Shown: positions 1 through 7,751 of the stretch, piece after piece | How positions within the stretch are numbered: position 1 is the stretch's first letter | Layout of the letters: each line of letters opens with the position of its first letter | Translations under genes and position numbers: made by a program | Notes under the pieces: generated by a model | The model's database searches: none | The model's input: the letters and a program-made list of their open reading frames with translations, nothing else | Told to the model about the DNA's origin: nothing | Origin: Caproicibacterium amylolyticum | Lineage (GTDB): Bacteria > Bacillota > Clostridia > Oscillospirales > Acutalibacteraceae | Length of the DNA: 64,000 bases | Direction of reading: 5' to 3' | Assembly (NCBI RefSeq): GCF_014467055.1 | Contig: NZ_CP060696.1 | Location: 2,046,001 to 2,110,000, forward strand

Positions 1-393
1 CCCATCATGTGCATACATTTCCGGCAATTCCTTGTCATCTTCCAAAGGCATTAAAGCAAAGATACGCGGGAGCATTGCAAATTCCGTATCCGGTTTCTTC
101 AGCAAATACTGATAAATCTGCGCACTGACTTTGCTTGGCTGCAGGTCAATTCGATGTATAACCGGATCCTTGGTAACCGGACCTCTGCTTTCTTCAAACA
201 AAACAGAAAGCGGCACCTCAAGCACATTCGCCAGCTTTTCCAGTGAGTCTAATGCAATCGAAGAAATTCCCCGCTCAAACTGAGAAAGGAACCCAATTGA
301 CAAACCACAGGCCTCACTTAGCTGCTTTAATGTGTATTTTTTCTGGGTACGAAGCTCTTTGACTTTGGCGCCAATGGCTGCATTCGCATTCAA
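1..393 (-). CDS. XRE-family regulator with C-terminal cupin domain (3' end outside window)
   Basis: This is a DNA-binding regulator whose reading frame runs off the left edge, so about 131 N-terminal residues are visible. Residues 7-62 form an HTH_3 domain (VKELRTQKKYTLKQLSEACG, then SIGFLSQFERG). After a linker, the last visible residues, with MYAHDG at the edge, look like the start of a cupin barrel, as in PuuR/SutR-type regulators that sense a small metabolite. The start is a TTG at 393 because AAAGGAGGTG lies 7 nt upstream; nearby ATGs are in another frame. A consensus promoter and a 12-bp palindrome lie directly upstream, suggesting autoregulation. The ligand and target genes cannot be seen here. 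Confidence 0.85.
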   Translation of the reverse strand, partial: MNANAAIGAKVKELRTQKKYTLKQLSEACGLSIGFLSQFERGISSIALDSLEKLANVLEVPLSVLFEESRGPVTKDPVIHRIDLQPSKVSAQIYQYLLKKPDTEFAMLPRIFALMPLEDDKELPEMYAHDG

Positions 394-429
394 AGGCGTC
401 CACCTCCTTTAACTTTAAACTTAAATTAC

Positions 430-470
430 GGAATCGATTCCATGATACTCGGTGATTCGAGGGTTGTCAA
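430..470 (-). promoter_or_regulatory. Promoter and candidate operator of the XRE-cupin gene
   Basis: Reading on the minus strand, TTGACA (465-470) is followed after 17 nt by TATCAT (442-447). The perfect palindrome GGAATCGATTCC (430-441) sits immediately downstream of the -10, over the expected transcription start. Its position is that of a repressor site, probably for the XRE protein itself. The binding is inferred. Confidence 0.6.
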
Positions 471-552
471 CAAATTTTGTAATTTTTTTCATAATTATGG
501 TAAACAGAAATATAGTTTGCTTTTTCATCAAATACAGATTTCCTTAAACCAA

Positions 553-587
553 AAGGACCAAAATGCATCAAATGCATTTTGGCCTTA
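553..587 (-). terminator. Intrinsic terminator of thiC
   Basis: An 11-bp perfect stem (558-568 with 572-582, arm CCAAAATGCAT) with a 3-nt loop is followed on the minus strand by a T-rich tract. It lies just past the thiC stop codon. Confidence 0.7.
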
Positions 588-598
588 AAAGTGAGAAA

Positions 599-1900
599 TT
601 ATTTTAGTAAAACATTTTCTCCGTTCATAATCCTGTTCATGTTTCGCACCGCGCACATTTTCCCGCACATGGTACAGGTATGTTTGTCCGTTGGATTTGT
701 GCTTTTAAAATACTCTTCTGCCTTTTCGCGGTCCAACGCCTGGTCAAACATGGCGTCCCAATCCAGCTTCTGGCGCGCATCGCTCATGCGGTTGTCCCAT
801 TCCCGCGCTCCCGGCAAACCTTTGGCAAGGTCACCGGCGTGTGCAGCAATTTTCGCTGCGATAATCCCCTCTTTTACATCAGGAATACTGGGCAGCCGCA
901 AATGTTCCGCTGGCGTCACGTAGCACAGAAAATCCGCGCCTGCCGCAGCAGCCACCGCACCGCCGATCGCCGAAGTAATGTGGTCATAGCCGGGCGCAAT
1001 ATCGGTTACAAGAGGCCCAAGCACATAAAATGGTGCATTGTGGCACAGCCGCTTTTCCAAAAGCATATTCGGTGCAATCTCATTCAGTGTCATATGTCCG
1101 GGACCTTCAATCATAACCTGCACGTTGTGCTTCCATGCACGCTCTGTTAAAAGGCCAAGTTCCACCAGTTCGCTGACCTGAGCGGCATCTGTTGCATCAT
1201 CGTTGCAGCCCGGCCGCATGGCATCTCCAAGCGAAATGGTAACATCCTGTTCGTAAAGGATGTCCATCAAATCGTCAAAATACTCAAAGAACGGGTTTTC
1301 ATTCCCGGTCATTTTCATCCAAGCATAAATCAGCGAACCGCCGCGGGAAACAATATTCATTCTGCGGCCGCTGCGCTCAAAGCTGTCAATTGATTTACGG
1401 TTAATGCCCGCATGAATCGTGACAAAATCCACGCCTTCTGCCGCGTGCGCACGCACAACCTCCAAAAAATCCTTTGCCTTAATGTCACGCAGATCCTTCT
1501 CCAAATAACCAACCGCGTCATACATCGGCACTGTACCAATCATGGCAGGGGAAAGTTCCAGCAGCTGCTTGCGAAATGTATTCGTTTTGCCGTAATTGGA
1601 CAAGTCCATAATGGCTTCCGCATCATATTTTAAGGCAAGTTTCGCTTTTTCCAATTCGCACATATAATCCCGGCAGTCGCCGCTAATACCAAGGTTCACG
1701 TTGATTTTCGTGCGCAGGCCCTGCCCCACACCGCATGCCCGCAGATTTTTATGATTCCGGTTTGCCGGAATTACTATGGTGCCCGCCGCCACACGCTGCA
1801 TCAATATTTCCGGGGCAATGTGCTCCTCCTGTGCAACATTCTGCATCTGCGGTGTAAAGATTCCTTTTCTGGCTGCCTCTATCTGTGTATGAAATTCCAT
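599..1900 (-). CDS. thiC: Phosphomethylpyrimidine synthase ThiC
   Basis: ThiC is a radical-SAM enzyme that rearranges aminoimidazole ribotide to hydroxymethylpyrimidine phosphate, the pyrimidine half of thiamin. The 433-residue protein is the short form without the long N-terminal extension of the enterobacterial enzyme. Diagnostic blocks include [11 protein letters not shown], the [13 protein letters not shown] stretch, and the C-terminal 4Fe-4S motif CTMCGKMC. That motif is CX2CX3C, one residue shorter than the E. coli CX2CX4C but common in anaerobes. The ATG at 1900 has GAAAGGG upstream. A TPP riboswitch with a terminator precedes the gene, which separates true ThiC from its benzimidazole-forming paralogue BzaF. 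It appears monocistronic. Confidence 0.95.
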   Translation of the reverse strand: MEFHTQIEAARKGIFTPQMQNVAQEEHIAPEILMQRVAAGTIVIPANRNHKNLRACGVGQGLRTKINVNLGISGDCRDYMCELEKAKLALKYDAEAIMDLSNYGKTNTFRKQLLELSPAMIGTVPMYDAVGYLEKDLRDIKAKDFLEVVRAHAAEGVDFVTIHAGINRKSIDSFERSGRRMNIVSRGGSLIYAWMKMTGNENPFFEYFDDLMDILYEQDVTISLGDAMRPGCNDDATDAAQVSELVELGLLTERAWKHNVQVMIEGPGHMTLNEIAPNMLLEKRLCHNAPFYVLGPLVTDIAPGYDHITSAIGGAVAAAAGADFLCYVTPAEHLRLPSIPDVKEGIIAAKIAAHAGDLAKGLPGAREWDNRMSDARQKLDWDAMFDQALDREKAEEYFKSTNPTDKHTCTMCGKMCAVRNMNRIMNGENVLLK

Positions 1901-1960
1901 TGCTCATAACCCTTTCTTTTGGGGAATGCTTTTGGCTATGCTCACCGCAAAACTCCGTGC

Positions 1961-1999
1961 AAAAAAGCACAGCTGCGCGTAAGCGGCAACTGTGCTTCA
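1961..1999 (-). terminator. Riboswitch-controlled terminator ahead of thiC
   Basis: On the minus strand GAAGCACAGTTGC and GCAGCTGTGCTTTTTT form a strong hairpin ending in six T residues. It lies between the TPP aptamer and the thiC start. It is probably the expression platform, causing premature termination when TPP is bound. Confidence 0.8.
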
Positions 2000-2017
2000 A
2001 AAATTCATTCAAGTACG

Positions 2018-2104
2018 ATTTGCTTCCTACGACAGTATTAACTGACAGGTTCAAAGGGTCAAGCGTTACCGCTCTCTCAGCTCAGTCGAGCACCCCTGCA
2101 AAGC
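2018..2104 (-). promoter_or_regulatory. TPP riboswitch (THI element)
   Basis: The minus-strand sequence carries the hallmark parts of the thiamin pyrophosphate aptamer. These are GGGGTGCTC at the 5' side, the CTGAGA box, the ACCCTTTGAACCTG box, then TTAATACTG and CGTAGGAAGC. TTTGC and GCAAA at the two ends can form P1. It sits downstream of a consensus promoter and upstream of a terminator and thiC, the standard layout for repression by TPP. Confidence 0.95.
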
Positions 2105-2141
2105 CATATGACGGCATTCGCCGTATTTTTTAACCGTTATT

Positions 2142-2170
2142 AGTATTGCACAGACATCATTTTTTGTCAA
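2142..2170 (-). promoter_or_regulatory. thiC promoter
   Basis: Minus-strand TTGACA (2165-2170), a 17-nt spacer and AATACT (2142-2147). It lies just upstream of the TPP riboswitch and overlaps the end of the superoxide dismutase-like gene. Confidence 0.65.
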
Positions 2171-2679
2171 GTTCTCTTTGCCAGATAGATTTCACCGCAG
2201 GCAATTTTCTCCCCTGCATTCCCCGCAGGCTGTGTGGTAAAATCATCCGGGTTTTTGTGAATCACGACTGTACGCCGAATCACATCTTTGGGCTTAAAAC
2301 GGTCTGTAAATACCGCCATGCATGCGTAGCCGTCACGTGAAGCGAACAGCGGCGGCAAGTCACCGGCGTGTGCCGGATGTGGGCAGTCCTCCGGATTAAA
2401 ATGACCTTCGGTGTTTTTCAGAGGGTCTTCCTCTGTACCCGTGCAACTGCTGCCGCTGTGAATATGCAGTGCAAAAATATTAGCAGCACACGGCTTTTTT
2501 TCCGCTGGCAAACGAAAAACTTCTGCGGTCACTACTGTGCCGCCCGGCGCATCATAAAGCCGCAGTACACCGTGTATCGGACGATAATTTCCAGTACCGC
2601 GTATCTGCGCCCTTGCAACAGGCTCGCTATGATCAATTAAATCTGTAAATGCTTTATATTTTCCGATATATGGAAACAT
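2167..2679 (-). CDS. Cu/Zn superoxide dismutase family protein
   Basis: A 170-residue Sod_Cu family protein that would convert superoxide to hydrogen peroxide and oxygen. Metal-binding landmarks are visible: FALHIHSG (copper ligands), GHFNP, HPAHAGDLP with the zinc-binding His and Asp, and VVIHKNPDDF with the last copper His. NAGEKIACGEI holds the disulfide-region Cys. The zinc loop is short, as in other clostridial members. There is no signal peptide, so it appears cytoplasmic, unlike classical SodC. The ATG at 2679 is chosen because AGAGGTG at 2688-2694 is then a well-spaced ribosome site; a GTG at 2688 is the alternative. Enzymatic activity is inferred from the family. Confidence 0.85.
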   Translation of the reverse strand: MFPYIGKYKAFTDLIDHSEPVARAQIRGTGNYRPIHGVLRLYDAPGGTVVTAEVFRLPAEKKPCAANIFALHIHSGSSCTGTEEDPLKNTEGHFNPEDCPHPAHAGDLPPLFASRDGYACMAVFTDRFKPKDVIRRTVVIHKNPDDFTTQPAGNAGEKIACGEIYLAKRT

Positions 2680-2790
2680 GATTATCACCTCTTTACAGAA
2701 TATGCAGCGAAATTATATTCGGCAGGCAATATTTTGCACGCCTACTTTTCCGCACTGCGGACAAACTAACTCTGCAAAGGAGATGAGACA

Positions 2791-3030
2791 ATGAAGCAGA
2801 AAGCAAAAAAAGCACAGCAGCAGGATAAAGACCTTTTGGGCTACACCGATGACTACCTGAATGACGTGGACAATGTTGTTTCCACGCAGGAATGTACCGG
2901 ACTGATCATGGCTCCCCCTGTGTCTGAAGCAGAAGCGGAATCATTTACCGACATTTATACGATTCCCAAGCCGGAAAACAAAATTCCCAATGGCCTGCAG
3001 AAAGAAAAAAAAGAAGATCATGATTTTTAA
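2791..3030 (+). CDS. Small conserved hypothetical protein (79 aa)
   Basis: A short soluble protein with a strong ribosome site (AAAGGAGATGAGACA before the ATG). The N-terminus is Lys/Gln-rich (MKQKAKKAQQQ). The middle is acidic and contains STQECTGLI and a PP followed by EAEAES. The C-terminus is charged. There is no signal peptide, membrane segment or metal motif beyond a single Cys. I do not recognise a function. It stands alone between the divergent dismutase gene and the MFS leader. Confidence 0.7.
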   Translation: MKQKAKKAQQQDKDLLGYTDDYLNDVDNVVSTQECTGLIMAPPVSEAEAESFTDIYTIPKPENKIPNGLQKEKKEDHDF

Positions 3031-3031
3031 C

Positions 3032-3060
3032 TTGCGTTCAAATACGTTTCATGATATAAT
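3032..3060 (+). promoter_or_regulatory. Promoter of the MFS exporter leader
   Basis: TTGCGT (3032-3037), a 17-nt spacer and a perfect TATAAT (3055-3060). The predicted start near 3067 gives a transcript that first contains a 27-codon ORF and a terminator, then the exporter gene. Confidence 0.65.
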
Positions 3061-3091
3061 ATAAAAAATTTGCCGAAAGGAGGGTACACAC

Positions 3092-3175
3092 ATGATTTGT
3101 GCAACACTGGTAAAACTGCTTCAGTTTGGACCGGATTTTGCTGCAAACAGGGATAGTGTACCCTTTTTGCGGTAA
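3092..3175 (+). CDS. Leader peptide ORF upstream of the MFS exporter (27 aa)
   Basis: A 27-codon ORF (MICATLVKLL, ending FLR) with a strong ribosome site AAGGAGGG 8 nt before its ATG. The ribosome-site segment AGGGTACAC (3081-3089) is exactly complementary to GTGTACCCT (3156-3164) at the end of the ORF, so translation and RNA folding are coupled. A strong terminator follows before the exporter gene. This is the layout of ribosome-mediated attenuation seen upstream of drug-inducible resistance genes. The peptide probably acts through translation itself rather than as a product. The inducer is unknown. Confidence 0.5.
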   Translation: MICATLVKLLQFGPDFAANRDSVPFLR

Positions 3176-3198
3176 ACAAACCGGTTCTGCAATTTTTG

Positions 3199-3230
3199 CG
3201 GGCCGCGGCGTTTTGCCGCGGTCCTTTTTT
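3199..3230 (+). terminator. Attenuator terminator before the MFS gene
   Basis: GGCCGCGGC and GCCGCGGTCC form a GC-rich stem followed by six T residues (3225-3230). It lies between the leader ORF and the exporter ribosome site, so the exporter can only be expressed by readthrough. Confidence 0.75.
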
Positions 3231-3292
3231 GTGCGCGGGTGCATTTCCCTTTTTATTCGATTGCTGAACAAATAAAAAGGAGATGCAAAATT

Positions 3293-4504
3293 ATGCATAT
3301 TCGAAGTCAACTTCTGAAATTATATCTTTTTCAACTTATAACCGCTTTCCGTGTAACGGACGCCATCTGGGTTTTCCTGCTGATTCAGCGTGGGTTCAGC
3401 TTGGCGCAGGTCGGCATTGCGGAGGGCGTGTTTCACCTTGTCAGCTTTCTGTGTGAAGTTCCCAGCGGTATGTTTGCTGACCTGCTGGGCCGCAAGCGCA
3501 CGCTTGTCTGCAGTGGAATTATGATTGCCGCCGGCTGTGCTTTTATGTTGGGAATTGACAATTTCACCGGCGTACTGCTTTCCATGATTGTCAATGCACT
3601 CAGCTATAACCTTATGTCCGGCACCGAGCAAGCGCTGACTTATGACAGCCTGCTGATGGTAAATCAGGCAGACCGCTACATAAGCGTCAGCTCCCGGCAG
3701 AATGTGATTTACCGGGTCATTTTCGCAATTTCCGGTTTAAGCAGCATGTGGGCCGTTACTGTGGGCTGGCAGGCATGCTATCTGCTTTCCGCCGCGCTCG
3801 GTGTGGCATCCAGCATTGTCGCTTCCGTCATGACGGAACCGCTTGTAACAGAAGTGCAGAAAAACCGCAGCCACGAGCCGCTTTCCCAACTGCCGCACCG
3901 GCTTGCGGTACATTTTAAACAGAGTTTCTCATTTCTGCGGAAAAATCCCCGTGCCGCCTGTATTATGCTTTCTACTGCAGGAGTTTCCACAGCAAATTAC
4001 ATTACATTAATGCTTCTACAGGACTATCTGCCGGCAATCGGCCTGCCCGCAGGTGCAATCGGCATCCCGCTGCTGCTGATCGACTTAATTGGCTCCGCAG
4101 GCGTTGCCCTTGCACCGCGTGCCGCACGAAAGCACTCCTGCTTCGCGCTTGCCATGCTTTGTGCCGTCTGCGCCGGTGCCGGCACACTCTGCGCAGCTGT
4201 CGGCCTGATTCCTCTTTCCATTGCAGGCACTGCATTTGCCGCTTTGTTCGACGGCATGCTGGATACTGTTTCAGAGGCTGCGCTGAATGACACCTTTCCA
4301 AGTGATCAGCGGGCCACACTGGTTTCCGTTGTCAGTATGCTGTACAGCCTGCTGATGATTGCCGCAAGTCCGCTGAGCGGCGCGGTTTCCACAGCCGCCG
4401 GCACCCCTGCCACTGCCATCGGCTTAATGGGTGCGCTGCTGCTGGTTTGCGCTCCGTTTTGCGGCATGCTGTACCGAAAACGCGCCAAAAAGCGAGTGCT
4501 TTAA
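3293..4504 (+). CDS. MFS transporter, probable drug exporter
   Basis: A 403-residue major facilitator superfamily protein with about 12 hydrophobic segments. The loop after the second helix reads GMFADLLGRKRTLV, matching MFS motif A. Families of this type usually export drugs or small metabolites by proton antiport. The ATG at 3293 is preceded by AAGGAGATG; an upstream in-frame alternative start at 3239 lies too close to the terminator. The gene is preceded by a leader ORF and attenuator, which supports inducible drug resistance. The C-terminus is basic (KRAKKRVL). Substrate is unknown. Confidence 0.8.
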   Translation: MHIRSQLLKLYLFQLITAFRVTDAIWVFLLIQRGFSLAQVGIAEGVFHLVSFLCEVPSGMFADLLGRKRTLVCSGIMIAAGCAFMLGIDNFTGVLLSMIVNALSYNLMSGTEQALTYDSLLMVNQADRYISVSSRQNVIYRVIFAISGLSSMWAVTVGWQACYLLSAALGVASSIVASVMTEPLVTEVQKNRSHEPLSQLPHRLAVHFKQSFSFLRKNPRAACIMLSTAGVSTANYITLMLLQDYLPAIGLPAGAIGIPLLLIDLIGSAGVALAPRAARKHSCFALAMLCAVCAGAGTLCAAVGLIPLSIAGTAFAALFDGMLDTVSEAALNDTFPSDQRATLVSVVSMLYSLLMIAASPLSGAVSTAAGTPATAIGLMGALLLVCAPFCGMLYRKRAKKRVL

Positions 4505-4530
4505 AAGCATTATTTTTTCGCCGCCCTTAC

Positions 4531-4857
4531 ATGAAAAGTTTCGACCGCCTTTTCAAAGGCGGTAGGTGTGGGCGAAGCCCACGGCCTTATCTTTTGACCG
4601 TAAAGCTCTTAGCATCAAAAGGGAGAACCAGCAGCGTTCCCTGCGACGGCGAAGCCACGCCGCAAGGAATTGCTTGAAACAATATTTGTAGTTTCTGATA
4701 AGTTCTAAGCAAAGGTCAAGACCTTGGGGCCTCTATCGCAGGCCCCCAAACCCTTCTAGCTCCTCTGAGGATACTAAGGGCAAGGACCAAAAGCAAAACC
4801 TTGGGGCGCTGCCCCAAACCCCGGCGCCCTTGAAATGGTGGGCGAAACTTTTCGTAA
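4531..4857. repeat. Non-coding repeat element with inverted ends
   Basis: About 330 bases without a credible gene. The left end (4532-4563) reads TGAAAAGTTTCGACCGCC. The right end (about 4823-4854) ends GGTGGGCGAAACTTTTCG, so the ends are imperfect inverted copies. The right-end pattern, a run TTGGGGC...CCCCAAACCCC then GGCGGGCGAAACTTTTCG, recurs at 24967-24998. An internal AAAGCTCTTAG segment also recurs there. No transposase is present. It resembles a MITE-like or REP-like intergenic element. Confidence 0.55.
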
Positions 4858-4869
4858 AAGATTACGCGC

Positions 4870-4913
4870 AAAAAAGCTGCAGCGAGTTTCCTGTGAAACC
4901 CACTGCAGCTTTT
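4870..4913 (-). terminator. Terminator of the pot operon
   Basis: Minus-strand AAAAGCTGCAG and CTGCAGCTTTTTT form a long hairpin with GTTTC/GGAAAC in the upper stem. It lies immediately after the potD stop codon. Confidence 0.8.
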
Positions 4914-4915
4914 CT

Positions 4916-6112
4916 TTATTCCATTTCTTGTCTTCGCTTATGCTTCTTAACCGCCACAATCACGATATAGACCACCAAGAAGGCACACAGCACTACAATC
5001 AGCGTCAGAGTATCCCCAGCGCCGCCCATCTTTACCTCTGCCCACAAACTATCCAGCAGAGTGCTGGTAGAGTTCGGCAGGTTTACAAAGACCTCTGATT
5101 TATCCAGAATCTCCTGCGGCGGATAGTAAATCGGGTTGTCCGTCACTTCCTTGGGCAGCAGCTTTTTCGCTTCTGTTTCCGGTGTAGAGTAACCGATATA
5201 AGAAAGATTGGCAGCAGAAATCTTCGGGTCACACAGGAAGTTGATGTACGCTTCCGCGGCGGCTTTGTTCTTACTTCCCTTGGGAATACACAGTGCATCC
5301 ACAAAGAAGTTAGTCCCCTGCTTTGTGGGAATCGTAAAGCCAATATTCGGATTCTTATCCACCAGTGTTGCCGCGTCACCCGCGTAGTAGGGAGCAATCC
5401 ACGCTTCGCCGGAATCCATCTTATCAAAGATCTGGTCCATGACATACGCCTGCACCAGCGGCTTTTGCTCCTTGAGCAGCGTCGCGGCTGCTTCCCACTC
5501 GTTTACGTCCGTGGTGTTGTAGGAATAGCCCAGTCGTTTCTGCGCAATGCCGAAAGCGTCACGCGGGTTGTCAAACATCAGGATTTTTCCGGCATACTTT
5601 TTGTCCCACAGAATGTCCCAGGACTTGGTTTCTTCCTCTTTGACATATTTTTTATTATAAAAGATGCCAACAACGCCCCATGTGTATGGTACCGAATATT
5701 CATTCTTTTCGTCATACTTCGGGTTGCGGTACTGCTTGTCGATATACTTGAAATTCGGGATATTTTTAAAGTCCAGCTTTTCCAGCATACCTTCCTGTGC
5801 CAGCTTGCTCACCATGTAATCGGAGGGAACAATCACATCATATTCCGCACCGCCGCCCGCCAACTTGGAGTACAGGGACTCGTTGGTGTCAAAGGTCGTA
5901 TAATTTACATGAATGCCCGTGCGCTTAGTAAATTCCGCGTTGACATCCATGGTGCCGTCTGTGCCGTTGCTGATATACTCGCCCCAGTTGTAAACGTTGA
6001 TGGTCACACCGGTGTCGGCGGCTTTCTGTGTACTGCCGGAGGAAGCAAACGCGGGCAGTACCGTGCTTCCAACCGCGAGCACTGCCAAAACAACCGCAAA
6101 AAATTTTTTCAT
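4916..6112 (-). CDS. potD: Spermidine/putrescine-binding protein PotD with C-terminal membrane anchor
   Basis: This 398-residue protein captures polyamines outside the cell for the PotABC importer. Residues 1-24 form a signal peptide (VLPAFA then SS, signal peptidase I type) with no lipobox. The mature part begins with INVYNWGEYIS and contains YDVIVPSDYMV, VPYTWGVVGI and FVDALCIPKG, all typical of PotD/PotF. Unusually, residues from about 368 onwards form a hydrophobic helix followed by a Lys/Arg tail (KKHKRR). The protein is therefore probably anchored by its C-terminus instead of by lipid. It overlaps potC by 4 nt and is the last gene of potABCD. Confidence 0.92.
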   Translation of the reverse strand: MKKFFAVVLAVLAVGSTVLPAFASSGSTQKAADTGVTINVYNWGEYISNGTDGTMDVNAEFTKRTGIHVNYTTFDTNESLYSKLAGGGAEYDVIVPSDYMVSKLAQEGMLEKLDFKNIPNFKYIDKQYRNPKYDEKNEYSVPYTWGVVGIFYNKKYVKEEETKSWDILWDKKYAGKILMFDNPRDAFGIAQKRLGYSYNTTDVNEWEAAATLLKEQKPLVQAYVMDQIFDKMDSGEAWIAPYYAGDAATLVDKNPNIGFTIPTKQGTNFFVDALCIPKGSKNKAAAEAYINFLCDPKISAANLSYIGYSTPETEAKKLLPKEVTDNPIYYPPQEILDKSEVFVNLPNSTSTLLDSLWAEVKMGGAGDTLTLIVVLCAFLVVYIVIVAVKKHKRRQEME

Positions 6113-6939
6113 GCTGCTTCCGCCTCCTCTGCTTCTGCCTGCAGACGTGCCGCCTTTGCGGAAGTACCGGACTGCCGCACATTCACAATGAACAGCAGTA
6201 CCAGAATCACTGCAAACAGTACTGTGGAAAGCGCGTTGATTTCCGGGCTGATCCGCTTTCTGGTCATGGAGTAAATATAAATCGGCAGCGTCTGCGTAGT
6301 ACCGCTGGTAAAGTAACTGATAACAAAGTCATCAATAGAAAGCGTAAACGCCATAATGGAACCGGTAATGATACCGGGCAAAATCTGCGGCAGCACAACT
6401 TTAAAAAATGCCTGAAATGGGGTGCAGCCCAAGTCCTGCGCGGCTTCGTACAGGTGCGCGTCCATCTGCAGCAGCTTTGGCCGCACGGACATAATCACAT
6501 ACGGCAGGCAGAACGTAATGTGCGCAATAATCAGGCTTCCCATGCCAAGGCTTGCACCCATCATACGCATCGCAATCACAAACAGCAGCATCATGGAAAC
6601 GCCGGTCACGATTTCCGGGTTGACCATGGGCAGGTTCGTCACGTTCATCGCCATACGGCGGCTCCACTTGCCTTTCAAGCTGTTAATACCGATAGCGCCG
6701 ATGGTGCCGAGCAGGGTGGAAACCACTGCGGCAACCACGGCGATAATCAGCGTATTGCGCAGTGCCTCCATAATCAGCCGGTCAGAAAAAAGCTTCTGGT
6801 ACCAGCGCATAGAAAAGCCGGAGAAAACGGAGCGGCTCATGGTGCTGGAATCATTAAAGCTAAACAGGATGAGGACGAAAATCGGCGCATACAAAAACAG
6901 AAAAATCAGCGCCATATAAATTCTGGAAACGGTTTTCAT
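6109..6939 (-). CDS. potC: Spermidine/putrescine ABC transporter permease PotC
   Basis: A 276-residue inner-membrane permease with about six hydrophobic helices. The cytoplasmic EAA loop reads YEAAQDLGCTPFQAFFKVVLPQ-like sequence (near residue 175), the contact site for the PotA ATPase. SIDDFVISYFT near residue 207 is typical of PotC. It overlaps potB upstream and potD downstream by 4 nt each, implying translational coupling. The C-terminus is Glu/Ala-rich (LQAEAEEAEAA), like that of PotA. Confidence 0.92.
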   Translation of the reverse strand: MKTVSRIYMALIFLFLYAPIFVLILFSFNDSSTMSRSVFSGFSMRWYQKLFSDRLIMEALRNTLIIAVVAAVVSTLLGTIGAIGINSLKGKWSRRMAMNVTNLPMVNPEIVTGVSMMLLFVIAMRMMGASLGMGSLIIAHITFCLPYVIMSVRPKLLQMDAHLYEAAQDLGCTPFQAFFKVVLPQILPGIITGSIMAFTLSIDDFVISYFTSGTTQTLPIYIYSMTRKRISPEINALSTVLFAVILVLLFIVNVRQSGTSAKAARLQAEAEEAEAA

Positions 6940-7751
6940 ATCATCATCGCCCCTTTCTCCTCGCCATCGTCAAACTGGTTCATAATGCCCATGCAAATCA
7001 TAATCAGCACCATGAGTACCAGTGAAATAGCGGAACCAAGATTCGGGTTGTATGCGGAGCCAAGGAACTGCATTTCCACCACGTCGCCAATCAGCAGATT
7101 TCCCCCGCCGCCCAGCATCTTACTGATGATGAAAGTGCTGACCGCTGGAACAAACACCATCGTGATGCCGGAAATCATGCCCGGCATACTCATGGGCAGC
7201 GTCACCTTGCAAAAAACCTGCACACGCCCCGCACCAAGGTCCTGCGCCGCTTCCAAAATGGAATTATCGATTTTGGTAAGAACCGTGTAAAGCGGCAAAA
7301 TCATATAGGGAATGTAGTTATAAATCATGCCCAGTACCACTGCGCCCGCGGTGTTAATCATGTGCACCCGCGGCAGGCCAATGGAAACGAGCAGGTTGTT
7401 AATAATTCCGTTGTCCTCCAGCAGAGTCATCCAGGAATAAGTCCGCAGCAGGAAGTTCATCCACATGGGCAGCATGACCAGCATGACCATGACATTCTGC
7501 GTTTTGAACTTCATATGTGCAATGCTGTACGCCAGCGGGTAGCTGAGCAGCAGGCAGATGACTGTAGCCAAGGCACCCTGCCAGATGGAGCGCAGAAACA
7601 CATTGCTGTACTGCCCCACCTGCTGGATGTTTTCCAGCGTGAAGCCGCCTTTTTTGTCCGTAAAGGCAAAGTACAGCACCATGAGCATAGGCACAACTGT
7701 AAAAATAATCATCCAAATCAGGTAGGGAAACAGCGCTTTTTTTGCTTTCAT
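6936..7751 (-). CDS. potB: Spermidine/putrescine ABC transporter permease PotB
   Basis: A 271-residue permease forming the other half of the polyamine channel with PotC. The start ATGAAAGCAAAAAAAGC overlaps the potA stop by 4 nt. The EAA loop reads [18 protein letters not shown]. The segment [17 protein letters not shown] is characteristic of PotB. About six membrane helices are evident. It works in the membrane with PotA ATPases on the cytoplasmic face and PotD outside. Confidence 0.92.
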   Translation of the reverse strand: MKAKKALFPYLIWMIIFTVVPMLMVLYFAFTDKKGGFTLENIQQVGQYSNVFLRSIWQGALATVICLLLSYPLAYSIAHMKFKTQNVMVMLVMLPMWMNFLLRTYSWMTLLEDNGIINNLLVSIGLPRVHMINTAGAVVLGMIYNYIPYMILPLYTVLTKIDNSILEAAQDLGAGRVQVFCKVTLPMSMPGMISGITMVFVPAVSTFIISKMLGGGGNLLIGDVVEMQFLGSAYNPNLGSAISLVLMVLIMICMGIMNQFDDGEEKGAMMI

